Assembly (NCBI RefSeq): GCF_024295805.1
Contig: NZ_JANCLX010000003.1
Location: forward strand, 186,001 to 250,000
Direction of reading: 5' to 3'
Length of the DNA stretch: 64,000 nucleotides
Origin: Streptomyces cucumeris
GTDB lineage: Bacteria; Actinomycetota; Actinomycetes; Streptomycetales; Streptomycetaceae
The first letter of the stretch is position 1; every line of letters begins with the position of its first letter. The translations under genes and the position numbers were made by a program. The notes beneath the pieces were generated by a model that was not told where the DNA came from, did not search any database, and saw only the letters and a program-made list of their open reading frames with translations. Positions 34,123 through 42,721 of the stretch are shown in pieces.

Positions 34123-36707
34123 CCAGCGCACCGATGTCCGGGACGGCCGCCACGGCGGACACGGCACCGGCCCCCGGCACACCCGGCGGCGAACACCACT
34201 GGTGGCAGGGCGCGTTCATCGGCGACGAGGAGGTCACCGCCCGCCTCGCGGACCTCCCCGCCCTCACCGACCGGGCCCTGGGCGAGCAGTTGCCCACCGA
34301 GATCGTCCTCGCCGCCTGCGACCGGCTCTCCGGCGCGCTGGGCACCCCCGGCGGACCCGTGCACACCCGGCTCACCCGGTGCCTGACCGACGAGGGCACC
34401 GAGGCCGAGGAGGCGGTGGCGCTGCTCGCCGACCTCGCCGCCGCCCTCAGCCGTCCCGCGCTGGAGCGCAAACTCCGCCGGGAACTGGGCGGCCCGCACC
34501 CCGAGCGGCTCATCCGGCCCGACGCGCGCGAGACCGTCTACGAGGCGTGGGCGCCGGTGGGTCTGCTGGTGCACATCGCGCCCGGCAACGCCGCCGGGGT
34601 GGCCCCGCTGAGCGTCGTCGAGGGCCTGCTGTCCGGCAATCTCAACGTCCTCAAGACCAGCAGCTCCGACACCCCGCTCGCCCGGCTGCTGCTCGCCGAA
34701 CTGGCCGCCGCCGATCCGACCGGCACCCTCGCCCGCCGGATCGTGGTGCTGAGCTTCTCCTCCGGACGGCGGGAGTGGCTGGAGCCCCTGTGCGCGGCGG
34801 CCGACGCCATCGCCGTCTGGGGCGGTGAGGACGCCGTAGCGGGCATCACCGAACTGGCGCCGCCCGGCTGCCGGGTCGTCGAGTGGGGACACAAGATCTC
34901 CTTCGCCTATCTGTGCCGCGGCTCCTGGTCCGATCCGGCCGTCCTCGCCGCGCTCGCCGCCGATGTCTGCCGCCTGGAGCAGCAGGCGTGTTCCAGCCCG
35001 CAGGTCGTCTACCTCGACACCGACGACGCGGACGAGGTGTTCGCCGTCGCCGGTGACCTGGCCGCAGAGCTGGCACTGGTCTCCGACAAGCTGCCCCGTC
35101 CGGAGCTGGACCTGGCCGAACACGCGGAGATCACCAACACCGAGCTGGTCGCACGGCTGGAACAGCACCTCGGTCTCACCCGTGTCATCGCCGCCGACGA
35201 CGGCTCCTGGCGGGTCCTCGCCGACACCCGCCCGGCCCTCACCGCCTCGCCGCTCCACCGCAGCGTATGGGTCAAGCCACTGCCGCGCCGCGATGTCACC
35301 GCCACGCTGCGTCCGATGCGCCGCTACCTCCAGACCGCGGCGGTCGGCGGTGAGCGCCGTGATGTCGCCGCGCTCTCCCGCGCCCTGCTCTGTGCGGGTG
35401 TCACCCGGGTCACCCCGGTGGGAGCCATGCTGGACGCTTACGACGGTGAACCCCACGACGGCGTCTACGCGTTGCAGTGCTACAGCAGGCGGGTCGCCGT
35501 ACGCGCGGACGAGCGGTTCACGGCCACCTCCTGTCTGGACGACCTCGTCGCCGCGCCGCTGCTGCCCGCCCCGCCCACCGGGCCGCTGCTGGACAAGGCG
35601 GGTGTGCAGGAGCAGTTGCGCCATCTGGCACCCGAACACGCGCATCTGTACTTCCGCAGCGGTGGCACCACCGGCGCACCCGCCCTGTCGGTGTTCACCA
35701 ATGCCGACTACGACACCCAGATGCGCGCCGCCGCGCACGGACTGCTCGACTCGGGCTTCGACCCGGCCCGTGACCGCGCGGCCAACCTGTTCTACTGCGG
35801 CGGTATGTACGGGAGCTTCATCAGCTTCTTCTCCATCCTGGAGCGGCTCAACGCCACCCAGATCCCGCTGGCCGCCGGTGACGACCTCGCCGCCGTCGCC
35901 GAGGCGCTGGTGGCCTACCGGGCCGACACCCTCTTCGGTATGCCGTCCTATCTGTGGCAGCTCTTCCACACCCAGCGCGAGACCCTGCGCGCCTGGGGTG
36001 GTGTGCGGAAGGTGTACTACGGGGGTGAGCACTTCACCGGTGAGCAACGCCGCGTCCTTCAGGAGGACTTCGGTGTCGAGGTGATCCGTTCCGCCGCCTA
36101 CGGCAGCACCGATCTGGGCCCGCTGGGCTACCAGTGCGAGCGCGCCGAGGGCTCGGTCCACCACATCCTCACCGATCTGCACACCCTGGAGGTCCTCGAC
36201 ACCGAGAGCGACCGGCCGGTGCCGGCCGGGGAACCGGGCCGTCTGGTCTTCACCAGCCGGGCCAGGGCCGGACAGCGGCTGGACCGCTACCAGATCGGCG
36301 ATCTCGGCCGTGTGCCGGCGGGTGACTGCCCCTGCGGCAGCCGCACCCCGCGGGTCGAACTCCTGGGCCGTCACGGCGATGTGGTCCGTGTGGGCACGTA
36401 CTCCTACCACTACCGGCGCTTCGTGGACGCCGCCCGGACGCACCTGGGGTACCGCGGTGAACTCCAGGTGGTCCTGACCGGCGGGACCGACCGCGAACGG
36501 CTCACGGTGCGCCTCGATGCGGCGTACGCCCCGTCGGCCGAGGAGGCCCGCGCCGCCTTCCTGACGGCGATCCCGGAGCTGCGCTCCTCGGTCGAGGAGG
36601 AGGGCATGCTGACCCTCTCCGTCGAGATCACCGATGTGGCGTCCTTCGAACGGGCGGCGACCAGCGGGAAACTCCGCGCGTTCGTGGACCGGCGGACGAC
36701 GGGCTGA
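34119..36707 (+). CDS. LuxC-type acyl reductase fused to a PaaK-like AMP ligase
   Basis: An 862-residue fusion. Residues about 30-460 are a LuxC acyl reductase: a nucleotide-binding segment (PGNAAGVAPLSVVEGLLSGN) and Cys291 in QQACSSPQ, equal to the thioester Cys286 of LuxC. LuxC reduces the acyl thioester to an aldehyde with NADPH. Residues about 500-862 are a second ligase: SGGTTGAP near 514-521, YYGGEHFTGEQRRVL, AYGSTDLGPLGYQC and a final domain ending TSGKLRAF with its Lys. A LuxC-ligase fusion is uncommon. ATG at 34119 overlaps the LuxE stop by 4 bases. No luciferase genes are present. Confidence 0.9.
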   Translation: MTSAPMSGTAATADTAPAPGTPGGEHHWWQGAFIGDEEVTARLADLPALTDRALGEQLPTEIVLAACDRLSGALGTPGGPVHTRLTRCLTDEGTEAEEAVALLADLAAALSRPALERKLRRELGGPHPERLIRPDARETVYEAWAPVGLLVHIAPGNAAGVAPLSVVEGLLSGNLNVLKTSSSDTPLARLLLAELAAADPTGTLARRIVVLSFSSGRREWLEPLCAAADAIAVWGGEDAVAGITELAPPGCRVVEWGHKISFAYLCRGSWSDPAVLAALAADVCRLEQQACSSPQVVYLDTDDADEVFAVAGDLAAELALVSDKLPRPELDLAEHAEITNTELVARLEQHLGLTRVIAADDGSWRVLADTRPALTASPLHRSVWVKPLPRRDVTATLRPMRRYLQTAAVGGERRDVAALSRALLCAGVTRVTPVGAMLDAYDGEPHDGVYALQCYSRRVAVRADERFTATSCLDDLVAAPLLPAPPTGPLLDKAGVQEQLRHLAPEHAHLYFRSGGTTGAPALSVFTNADYDTQMRAAAHGLLDSGFDPARDRAANLFYCGGMYGSFISFFSILERLNATQIPLAAGDDLAAVAEALVAYRADTLFGMPSYLWQLFHTQRETLRAWGGVRKVYYGGEHFTGEQRRVLQEDFGVEVIRSAAYGSTDLGPLGYQCERAEGSVHHILTDLHTLEVLDTESDRPVPAGEPGRLVFTSRARAGQRLDRYQIGDLGRVPAGDCPCGSRTPRVELLGRHGDVVRVGTYSYHYRRFVDAARTHLGYRGELQVVLTGGTDRERLTVRLDAAYAPSAEEARAAFLTAIPELRSSVEEEGMLTLSVEITDVASFERAATSGKLRAFVDRRTTG

Positions 36708-36713
36708 GCCAGG

Positions 36714-36733
36714 CCGCGGGCTACCGCCCGCGG
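36714..36733. terminator. Bidirectional terminator
   Basis: Perfect 8-bp stem (CCGCGGGC / GCCCGCGG) with a TACC loop, between the LuxC fusion stop and the convergent gene, overlapping the latter's stop codon. Confidence 0.6.
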
Positions 36734-38949
36734 GGAAGTGTCACCACCATCCGGGCCCGGTGCGGGGTGATCACATCGCGGAGCACGGGGTCGGTGAGCA
36801 GGACGACGGGGGCGATGCGGTCCGGATCGTCGGAGTGCCAGTGCCGCAGCGCGGCCACCACGACGGTCCACGCCCCCTCGTCATCGCCCTGCGCGGCCAG
36901 CGTACGGGCGAGGTCCAGGGCCTGTTCGAAGGCCGGGGCCTCGGGCAGACGGGGCGGTTCATGGGCGGCGGCGCGGGCGATCCAGGCGTCGTCGGACAGC
37001 TCGGCCTGGAAGGCCAGTCCGGGGACCAGCCGGCCGAGCGCCTCCGGCCGTGGCAGCCCGCCGTCCGGCCGGTGGTCCTCCACCGTACGGCGCAGGTAGA
37101 GGGGGACCGCCTCGGCCCGTACCCGCTCCTCGCCGACCGCCGCGATGACGCGGTCCCGGCCGAGGACGTTGGCACGGATCTCGTGGTGGACGGAGCGGGG
37201 GTCGAGGAAGGCACCCAGGATGGTCATCAGGTACAGACCGGTGCTCGATCCCTTGTCCGCGGCGCGCTCGAAGGTCGCGAGCGCCTGTTCCGCTTCTCCG
37301 CGCAGTGCCTGCTCCCGGCCCCGGGCGAGCAGTTCACCGGCCTTCCGGGGGTCCACACCGCGCCCCTCATGGCCCCTGAGCTGCTCGAAACCGGCACGCT
37401 CCGCGCGGACCAGCTCGGCGAACGACCCGTGTCGCTCGCCCAGTCCCGGGTACCAGCTCGCCCAGATGTACGCGGCCCACTCCCCGTCCTCGGACACATC
37501 GCCGGGGTCGAGCAGCCAGTACTGCGCGTCGCTCTCCTGGGAGATGAGCAGTGAGCGCTGGAAGACGGCGTCCTGTTCGGGATCGTCGCCGAGCATGAAG
37601 GCGTCGGCGAGGGCCAGATCCGCCTCGGTGAGCCAGTCCACGGTGGCGGTGGTGCGCATCTCCCACATGAAGTCGCTGAGGTACAGCCAGCCGTCGGAGG
37701 CGCCGAGGAACGAGCGGTAGCTGGGCGGGAGCCGGGTGCCGAGCCGCTTCTCCAGGGCCGTGAGCCGTGCTTCGTCCGCACCGTCGAAGCCCAGCCAGCC
37801 CGCGGCCCGCTGGGCTTCGCTCACCTCCGACAGCTCGCCTTCCTCGGACAGGCGGAGGATGTCGGCGCCGTAGTCGGCCAGATAGTCGCGCCACTCCTCG
37901 ACGGTGCGGGGGCCGGGTTCTTCCCGGGCGGGTGTCCGCACCGTCCCCCGGAACCCCGTCGGCTCACCGCCCGTCTGCTGGCGGTAGCCGAAGAAGCCCT
38001 CGTAGGCGGCGACGGGAGCGGTCTCGAAGAACCGGACCTGGCGGAGCTGTACGGAGTCCGATCCGGCGTTGGCTGAGATCTCCAGGCGGTAGTGGCGGTA
38101 GGCCACACCCGTCCCGGCCGACACGGTGAAGCCACGCGACTGGTGCCTCCGGGCGAAGACCTGCCGGCTACGGGAGTCGAGCACGGCCCAGTGCCGTCCG
38201 TCGGACGACCCCTGGAGGGTCCAGTCCACCGGGTCGCGGTCGGGACAGTCGTTCGCCGAGACCAGCGCGTAGTGCCGGACGACGACCGGCCGGACGCAGT
38301 CGAACTCCAGCCATGCGCTGCCCGTTCCGTCGCCCAGCCACTTCCCGGCGGAGCCGTCCATCAGGTTCTTCGCGACCTCGCCCGCCGCCTCGTACTCGTC
38401 GTGCGCCCGCACGGCACCCACCAGGCCGGTGACCTCACTGCCGGGGTCGGGCCCGGTGGTGGCGGTCCGCAGCGCCACCGCACCGGATCCGATCGCCTCG
38501 CCGTGCCAGTCCAGGTGCACCACATGGGCGTCGCCGTCCTCGAGCAGCAGCGACAGATCCCCCGCGGTGTGCCATCCGGTGCCGTGGCTCTCCTCGGTGC
38601 GGAAGCGGTGGGCCGTGCTCTCCTCGGCGGTCTCGCAGCGCTCCCGAGTGCCGCGGTACTCCGCCGAGGCGCCCCCGGCACAGCGGTAGTAGCCGTGGAA
38701 GCCGTCCATGGCCGCCCGGAAGCCGATCGCCGCCTCCGCCCCGTCGCAGGTGCGCCAGCCGAGCCGCTCCAGTTCGAGCGCGGGCTCCAGTTCGAACCCC
38801 GGTCCCAGTCCGAGTCCGGGCGCGAGCGGTGACGGTTCGCCCGCGTCGACGGCGACCCGCAGCCGCGGGCCCGGCTCCCACGTCTCGGCGCCGTCCCGGC
38901 GCCGTTCGGTGCGGAAGACGTGGACCCTCTCCCCGTCAGTCGGTGGCAC
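36721..38949 (-). CDS. Discoidin-like / SMI1-KNR4 fusion protein
   Basis: A 742-residue protein with at least three parts. The first 180 residues are unrecognised, Gly/Glu-rich. About 190-315 looks like an F5/8C (discoidin) beta-sandwich: NLMDGSAGKWL, AWLEFDCVRPVVVRHYALVSAND, WTLQGSSDGRHW and a matching closing strand. About 395-550 is a SMI1/KNR4 domain (LEKRLGTRLPPSYRSFLGASDGW). The C-terminus is helical, TPR-like (EQALRGEAEQALATFERAADKG). SMI1 domains are often immunity or scaffolding modules of toxin systems. GTG at 38949 is chosen for AGGAGAG just upstream. No signal peptide is seen. No toxin gene is adjacent. Confidence 0.8.
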   Translation of the reverse strand: MPPTDGERVHVFRTERRRDGAETWEPGPRLRVAVDAGEPSPLAPGLGLGPGFELEPALELERLGWRTCDGAEAAIGFRAAMDGFHGYYRCAGGASAEYRGTRERCETAEESTAHRFRTEESHGTGWHTAGDLSLLLEDGDAHVVHLDWHGEAIGSGAVALRTATTGPDPGSEVTGLVGAVRAHDEYEAAGEVAKNLMDGSAGKWLGDGTGSAWLEFDCVRPVVVRHYALVSANDCPDRDPVDWTLQGSSDGRHWAVLDSRSRQVFARRHQSRGFTVSAGTGVAYRHYRLEISANAGSDSVQLRQVRFFETAPVAAYEGFFGYRQQTGGEPTGFRGTVRTPAREEPGPRTVEEWRDYLADYGADILRLSEEGELSEVSEAQRAAGWLGFDGADEARLTALEKRLGTRLPPSYRSFLGASDGWLYLSDFMWEMRTTATVDWLTEADLALADAFMLGDDPEQDAVFQRSLLISQESDAQYWLLDPGDVSEDGEWAAYIWASWYPGLGERHGSFAELVRAERAGFEQLRGHEGRGVDPRKAGELLARGREQALRGEAEQALATFERAADKGSSTGLYLMTILGAFLDPRSVHHEIRANVLGRDRVIAAVGEERVRAEAVPLYLRRTVEDHRPDGGLPRPEALGRLVPGLAFQAELSDDAWIARAAAHEPPRLPEAPAFEQALDLARTLAAQGDDEGAWTVVVAALRHWHSDDPDRIAPVVLLTDPVLRDVITPHRARMVVTLPRGR

Positions 38950-39321
38950 TGGTGCTCTCCTCACGCTTCCCGCGGACGAACGAGGGCACCACAGCCCTCA
39001 TACGGGAGTCGCACCCTACGAGGCAGGGGGAGAACGACCGGCGCTCGCCGGTGGACCTCTAGAAGTAACCCGTGGACTTCGGGAGACATGGCAACGCGTA
39101 CCACCCGGGAACCGTCTTCCCCCTTTCGCCGGGCGGTTCACCGGCCGGAATGAGGTCCCGGCCGCGCGCGCGATGGCCGCTCAATCGGCCGATCGTCACT
39201 TTTCCCGCCACAAACTGGGGAGATCCTTGGTGTTCCGACTCCTGGCTTGAAAGGACCGGACCCGTTCAGTGGTTAATTTCCTGTCGAGTCCGACACCCAC
39301 GATCCACGAACAAGGACCACC
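38950..39321. other. Intergenic region between divergent genes
   Basis: 372 bases between the discoidin/SMI1 gene and the dacB-like gene. The half near 39180-39300 has more A/T and a TTAATT hexamer at 39272-39277 that could be a -10 for dacB, though no well-spaced -35 is found. No small gene, hairpin or operator stands out. Confidence 0.5.
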
Positions 39322-40662
39322 ATGCCCCCCACCGCCTCCACCGCCCGTGCCCGCGGACGCCACCGCAAGCCGCGACCGCTGAGTCCGGCGGCCCGCCGCG
39401 CGATCGTGATCGCGGCAGCCGCACCCATCGCCGGAACGTTCCTGACCGCCCCCTCCGCCTTCGCCGCCGGGAAGGACTCCGCGAAGACCTACGGCACCCC
39501 GGTACTGGACCCGGCCGAGCAGCAGATCGCGGAGAAGCTCAACGCCCGTGTCCAGGACCCCCGGCTGGGCGACACCTTCAGCGGTGTGGTGATCGACTCC
39601 GGGTCGGACAACGTTGTCTGGAGCCATGGCGCGGAGAACGCGCTGATGCCCGCCTCCAACACCAAACTCGCCACCGCCACCGCCGCGCTGACGGTGCTGG
39701 GCCCCGACCACACGTTCACCACCAAGGTCGTCTACGGCGACGGCACGCTCACCCTCGTCGGCGGCGGTGACCGCACCCTCACCATCCCCGATGTCGAGGC
39801 CCTCGCGAAGACGGCCGTCGACGGGCTGAAGAGCGCGGGCCTCACCAAGGTGAAGATCCGCGTCGACGACAGCCTCTTCCCCGAACCCACCCTCGCCACC
39901 GGCTGGAACAAGGATTACTTCCCGGACACCGTCGCCCCGGTGCGGCCCCTGGTGGTGGACGGGCGCACTCTCACGGACACCTCGCTGGACGCCGGCAAGG
40001 TCTTCGCCAAACGCATCGCCGACCGGGGTATCACGGTCGACGGTGAGGTCACGCGCGGCGTCTCCGGCAAGGGTGACGTCCCGGTGGCCCAGCACTCCTC
40101 CGCGAAGCTGTCCGAGATCGTCAAGCACATGCTCAAGGTGAGCGACAACAACATCGCCGAGACGCTGCTGCGGATGACCGCGCTCGGTGCGGGCCGGCCG
40201 GCCACGTTCGAGGACGGGGCGGCGGTCGTCCGTGACGTACTCAGCCAGAACTACGGTGTGTCGCTGGACAACTTCCAGATGCACGACGGCAGCGGACTCT
40301 CCCGCGCCACCCGCATCCCGGCACAGACCCTGGCGGACATCCTCGATCTCACCGTGGACCCGCGCTACCACCACACCCTGAAGTCCATCAAGGACGGCCT
40401 GCCCGTGGCGGGCGAGGAGGGCGCCAGCCTGGGGCCCCAGTTCGGCCGGTTCGACACCCCGGACTCCAAGTGTGCGGTCGGCAAGGTCATGGCCAAGACC
40501 GGCACCCTCAGCGGCGCCATCGCCCTGAGCGGCTTCACCAAGGCCGAGGACGGACGGTGGAAGGTGTTCTCGTTCATCGAGAACGGCGCCACCGCCGAGC
40601 AGAACGACACCAAGGACGCCTTGGACGGCCTCGCGGCGACCGTCAACGGCTGCTGGGCGTAG
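39322..40662 (+). CDS. dacB: D-alanyl-D-alanine carboxypeptidase/endopeptidase (PBP4, S13 family)
   Basis: A 446-residue secreted penicillin-binding protein. A basic N-terminus and a hydrophobic core ending SAFAA form the signal peptide. The three active-site motifs are present: SxxK at Ser112-Lys115 (PASNTKLATA), SxN at Ser274-Asn276 (VSDNN) and KTG at Lys392-Gly394. The insert between motifs 1 and 2 is the expected S13 domain. It trims or cleaves peptidoglycan peptides outside the membrane. ATG at 39322 follows AAGGACC. Its 3' end overlaps the 3' end of the convergent regulator by 20 bases. Confidence 0.94.
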   Translation: MPPTASTARARGRHRKPRPLSPAARRAIVIAAAAPIAGTFLTAPSAFAAGKDSAKTYGTPVLDPAEQQIAEKLNARVQDPRLGDTFSGVVIDSGSDNVVWSHGAENALMPASNTKLATATAALTVLGPDHTFTTKVVYGDGTLTLVGGGDRTLTIPDVEALAKTAVDGLKSAGLTKVKIRVDDSLFPEPTLATGWNKDYFPDTVAPVRPLVVDGRTLTDTSLDAGKVFAKRIADRGITVDGEVTRGVSGKGDVPVAQHSSAKLSEIVKHMLKVSDNNIAETLLRMTALGAGRPATFEDGAAVVRDVLSQNYGVSLDNFQMHDGSGLSRATRIPAQTLADILDLTVDPRYHHTLKSIKDGLPVAGEEGASLGPQFGRFDTPDSKCAVGKVMAKTGTLSGAIALSGFTKAEDGRWKVFSFIENGATAEQNDTKDALDGLAATVNGCWA

Positions 40663-41701
40663 TTCCGCGCGCCGCCCGTCCCCCGTGCGGGCGGCGCGTC
40701 ACCCCGCCATCCTGGACCGTCCCGGGGAAGGCCCTGCGGTAGTCGCTCGGCGTGGTGCCGAGCTGCTTCAGGAAGTGGTGGCGCAGGTTGTTGGCGGTGC
40801 CGAGTCCGCTCAGTTCCCCGACCTTCTCCACGGAGAAGTCCGTCGCCTCCAGCAGGGTCCGGGCGCGGCCCAGACGCTGGTGGAGAAGCCATTGGAGCGG
40901 GGTGGCCCCGGTGGCCGCCTGGAGCCGCCGGTAGAAGGTGCGCGGACTCATCGCCGCGCGGCCGGCCAGCTCCGTGACGGTCAGCGGCCGGTCGAGATGG
41001 GCACGGGCCCAGTCCAGGACCGGGGTCAGCCCCTCGTCGTCGCTGGTGGGCACGGACATATCGATGAACTGTGCCTGGCCGCCGGGCCGGTGGGCGGGCA
41101 CCACCATCCGGCGGGCGAGCTGATTGGCCACCTGCGCACCGAGGTCACGGCGCACCAGGTGCAGACACAGGTCCAGACCCGCGGTCAGCCCGGCGCTGGT
41201 GAGCACATCGCCGTCGTCGACGTACAGCACCGAGGGGTCCACGTCCACCTTGGGGTAGCGCTCGGCCAGTTGACCGGTGTGCATCCAGTGGGCCGTAGCG
41301 CGGCGCCCGTCGAGCAGCCCCACCTCGGCGAGCGCGAAGGCCCCGGTGCACAGGGAGACCATGCGGGCTCCCGCGTCGTAGGCGCGCCGCAGGGCCGTGA
41401 TGAGCTCCGGCGGAAGTGGTCTGCCCTGCTCGACGCAGGGGTCGGGCACCGAGGGCACGATGACCGTGTCGGCGCCGGCGAGATCGTCGAGTCCATACGG
41501 CGTCCGCCACGCGAGGCCACTGGCCGCCGTGTCCTCCCGCTCCGGTCCTCCGGTTCCGCACAGCCGCAGGTCGTACCAGGGGTCGGCCAGATCGGACTGC
41601 TGCTTCCCGAAGACGGTGCAGGGGATGCTCAGTTCGTACAGGTCCCACGAGGGAACCTCGACATCTCCCACGACGACCACTGCGACAGAACCGGCACCCA
41701 T
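40643..41701 (-). CDS. GlxA-like AraC-family transcriptional regulator (DJ-1/PfpI domain plus HTH)
   Basis: 352 residues. Residues 1-190 are a DJ-1/PfpI glutamine-amidotransferase-like domain with the nucleophile-elbow motif SLCTGAFALAE. Residues about 230-330 are an AraC double HTH (MSPRTFYRRLQAATGATPLQWLLHQRL and VEKVGELSGLG..LRHHFLKQLGTTPSDYRRAF). Members of this group respond to small metabolites through the first domain. ATG at 41701. It diverges from the imine-reductase-like gene, and a 10-bp inverted repeat lies in the shared region, so that operon is the obvious target. A terminator hairpin for dacB sits inside its last codons. Confidence 0.92.
   Translation of the reverse strand: MGAGSVAVVVVGDVEVPSWDLYELSIPCTVFGKQQSDLADPWYDLRLCGTGGPEREDTAASGLAWRTPYGLDDLAGADTVIVPSVPDPCVEQGRPLPPELITALRRAYDAGARMVSLCTGAFALAEVGLLDGRRATAHWMHTGQLAERYPKVDVDPSVLYVDDGDVLTSAGLTAGLDLCLHLVRRDLGAQVANQLARRMVVPAHRPGGQAQFIDMSVPTSDDEGLTPVLDWARAHLDRPLTVTELAGRAAMSPRTFYRRLQAATGATPLQWLLHQRLGRARTLLEATDFSVEKVGELSGLGTANNLRHHFLKQLGTTPSDYRRAFPGTVQDGGVTRRPHGGRAARGTTPSSR
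40668..40698 (+). terminator. Terminator after dacB
   Basis: CGCGCCGCCCG and its complement form a perfect 11-bp stem with a 9-base loop, beginning 6 bases after the dacB stop and lying within the coding end of the convergent regulator gene. Confidence 0.65.
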
Positions 41702-41783
41702 GCCCCGAAGCGTATGGCAGGAATTTGGTGACGGCTGTCACCGGTGTCACTTCTTCCGCCCGCCATGCGCTGCGAACGTGGGG

Positions 41784-41810
41784 CCGTACGTGAGAACACA
41801 TCACGTACGG
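41784..41810. promoter_or_regulatory. 10-bp inverted repeat, probable operator of the GlxA-like regulator
   Basis: CCGTACGTGA-N7-TCACGTACGG is perfect over both 10-base arms and lies between the divergent regulator and imine-reductase-like genes, 27 bases before the latter's start. A smaller GGTGAC-N4-GTCACC repeat is at 41727-41742. The first fits a dimeric regulator site or a leader hairpin. Confidence 0.5.
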
Positions 41811-41836
41811 ACCCACGCATACGAGGAGTTATGGGC

Positions 41837-42721
41837 ATGAAGGCAGGACGCCAGGCCGTCACCGTCGTCGGACTGGGCTCGATGGGCTCGGCGCTGGCCG
41901 CCGCGCTGCTGGAGCGGGGACATCCGACCACCGTGTGGAACCGGTCCGCACACAAGGCACAGCCGCTGGTCGACGAGGGCGCCCGACTGGCCGGGACGCT
42001 CCGGGAGGCGATCGAGGCCAGCCCGCTCACCGTCGTCTGCCTGCTGGACCACGAAGCCGTGCGCACCGCGTTCGACCCCGTGGCCGATGCCCTCGCGGGC
42101 CGGTCGCTGGTGAACTTCACCTCCGGCACCCCGGACCACGCCGACCAGGCGGCCGAGTGGGCCCGTTCGCACGGCGCCGACTATCTGGACGGCGCCATCA
42201 TGACCACGCCGCCGGGGATCGGCAGCCCCGAGATGATGATCCTGTACAGCGGCTCGCACACCGTCTTCGAGGAGCATCGGGACACCCTGGCGGCCCTGGC
42301 CGATCCGCTGCACCTGGGCACCGAGCCGGGCACCGCCTCCCTCTACGACGCGGCGCTGCTCGGTCTGATGTGGGCCACCATGACCGGGTGGCTGCACGGC
42401 ACCGCGCTGGTGGGCACGGACAAGACGCCCGCGACGGACTTCACCCCCGTCGCGCTCCGCTGGCTGGCCGCGGTCCAGGGGTTCCTGACCACGTACGCGC
42501 CCCAGGTGGACGCCGGTCACTACCCGGGCGACGACGCCACGGTCGATGTGCAGATCGCGGCCATCGACCACCTCATCCACGCCGGGGCGTCCCGGGGCGT
42601 CGACAACGCCCTGCCCGAGCTGCTGAAGGCGGCCATGGTGAAGGCCAAGGCCGCGGGCCACGGCCAGGACAGCTTCGCCAGTGTCATCGAGGTCCTGAAG
42701 AGCCGGGCGGGCGAGAAGTGA
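41837..42721 (+). CDS. Imine-reductase-like NAD(P)-dependent oxidoreductase
   Basis: A 294-residue beta-hydroxyacid-dehydrogenase/imine reductase family protein. The N-terminal Rossmann motif VVGLGSMGSALA and the phosphate-binding WNRS loop (NADPH preference) are clear. NFTSGTPDHA, then GADYLDGAIMTTPPGIG, are typical of imine reductases, and the C-terminal helical domain begins ASLYDAALLGLMW with the Tyr/Asp of the active site. It would reduce a C=N bond with NADPH. ATG at 41837 is preferred (GGAG eight bases upstream) over ATG 41831. It is coupled to the next gene by a GTGA overlap and lies opposite the GlxA-like regulator. Confidence 0.88.
   Translation: MKAGRQAVTVVGLGSMGSALAAALLERGHPTTVWNRSAHKAQPLVDEGARLAGTLREAIEASPLTVVCLLDHEAVRTAFDPVADALAGRSLVNFTSGTPDHADQAAEWARSHGADYLDGAIMTTPPGIGSPEMMILYSGSHTVFEEHRDTLAALADPLHLGTEPGTASLYDAALLGLMWATMTGWLHGTALVGTDKTPATDFTPVALRWLAAVQGFLTTYAPQVDAGHYPGDDATVDVQIAAIDHLIHAGASRGVDNALPELLKAAMVKAKAAGHGQDSFASVIEVLKSRAGEK

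Noticed and set aside
29164..36707. Bioluminescence (lux) operon
   Set aside because: LuxC- and LuxE-like proteins are present but no LuxA, LuxB or LuxD. The added ligases, GNAT and exporter point to a different aldehyde.
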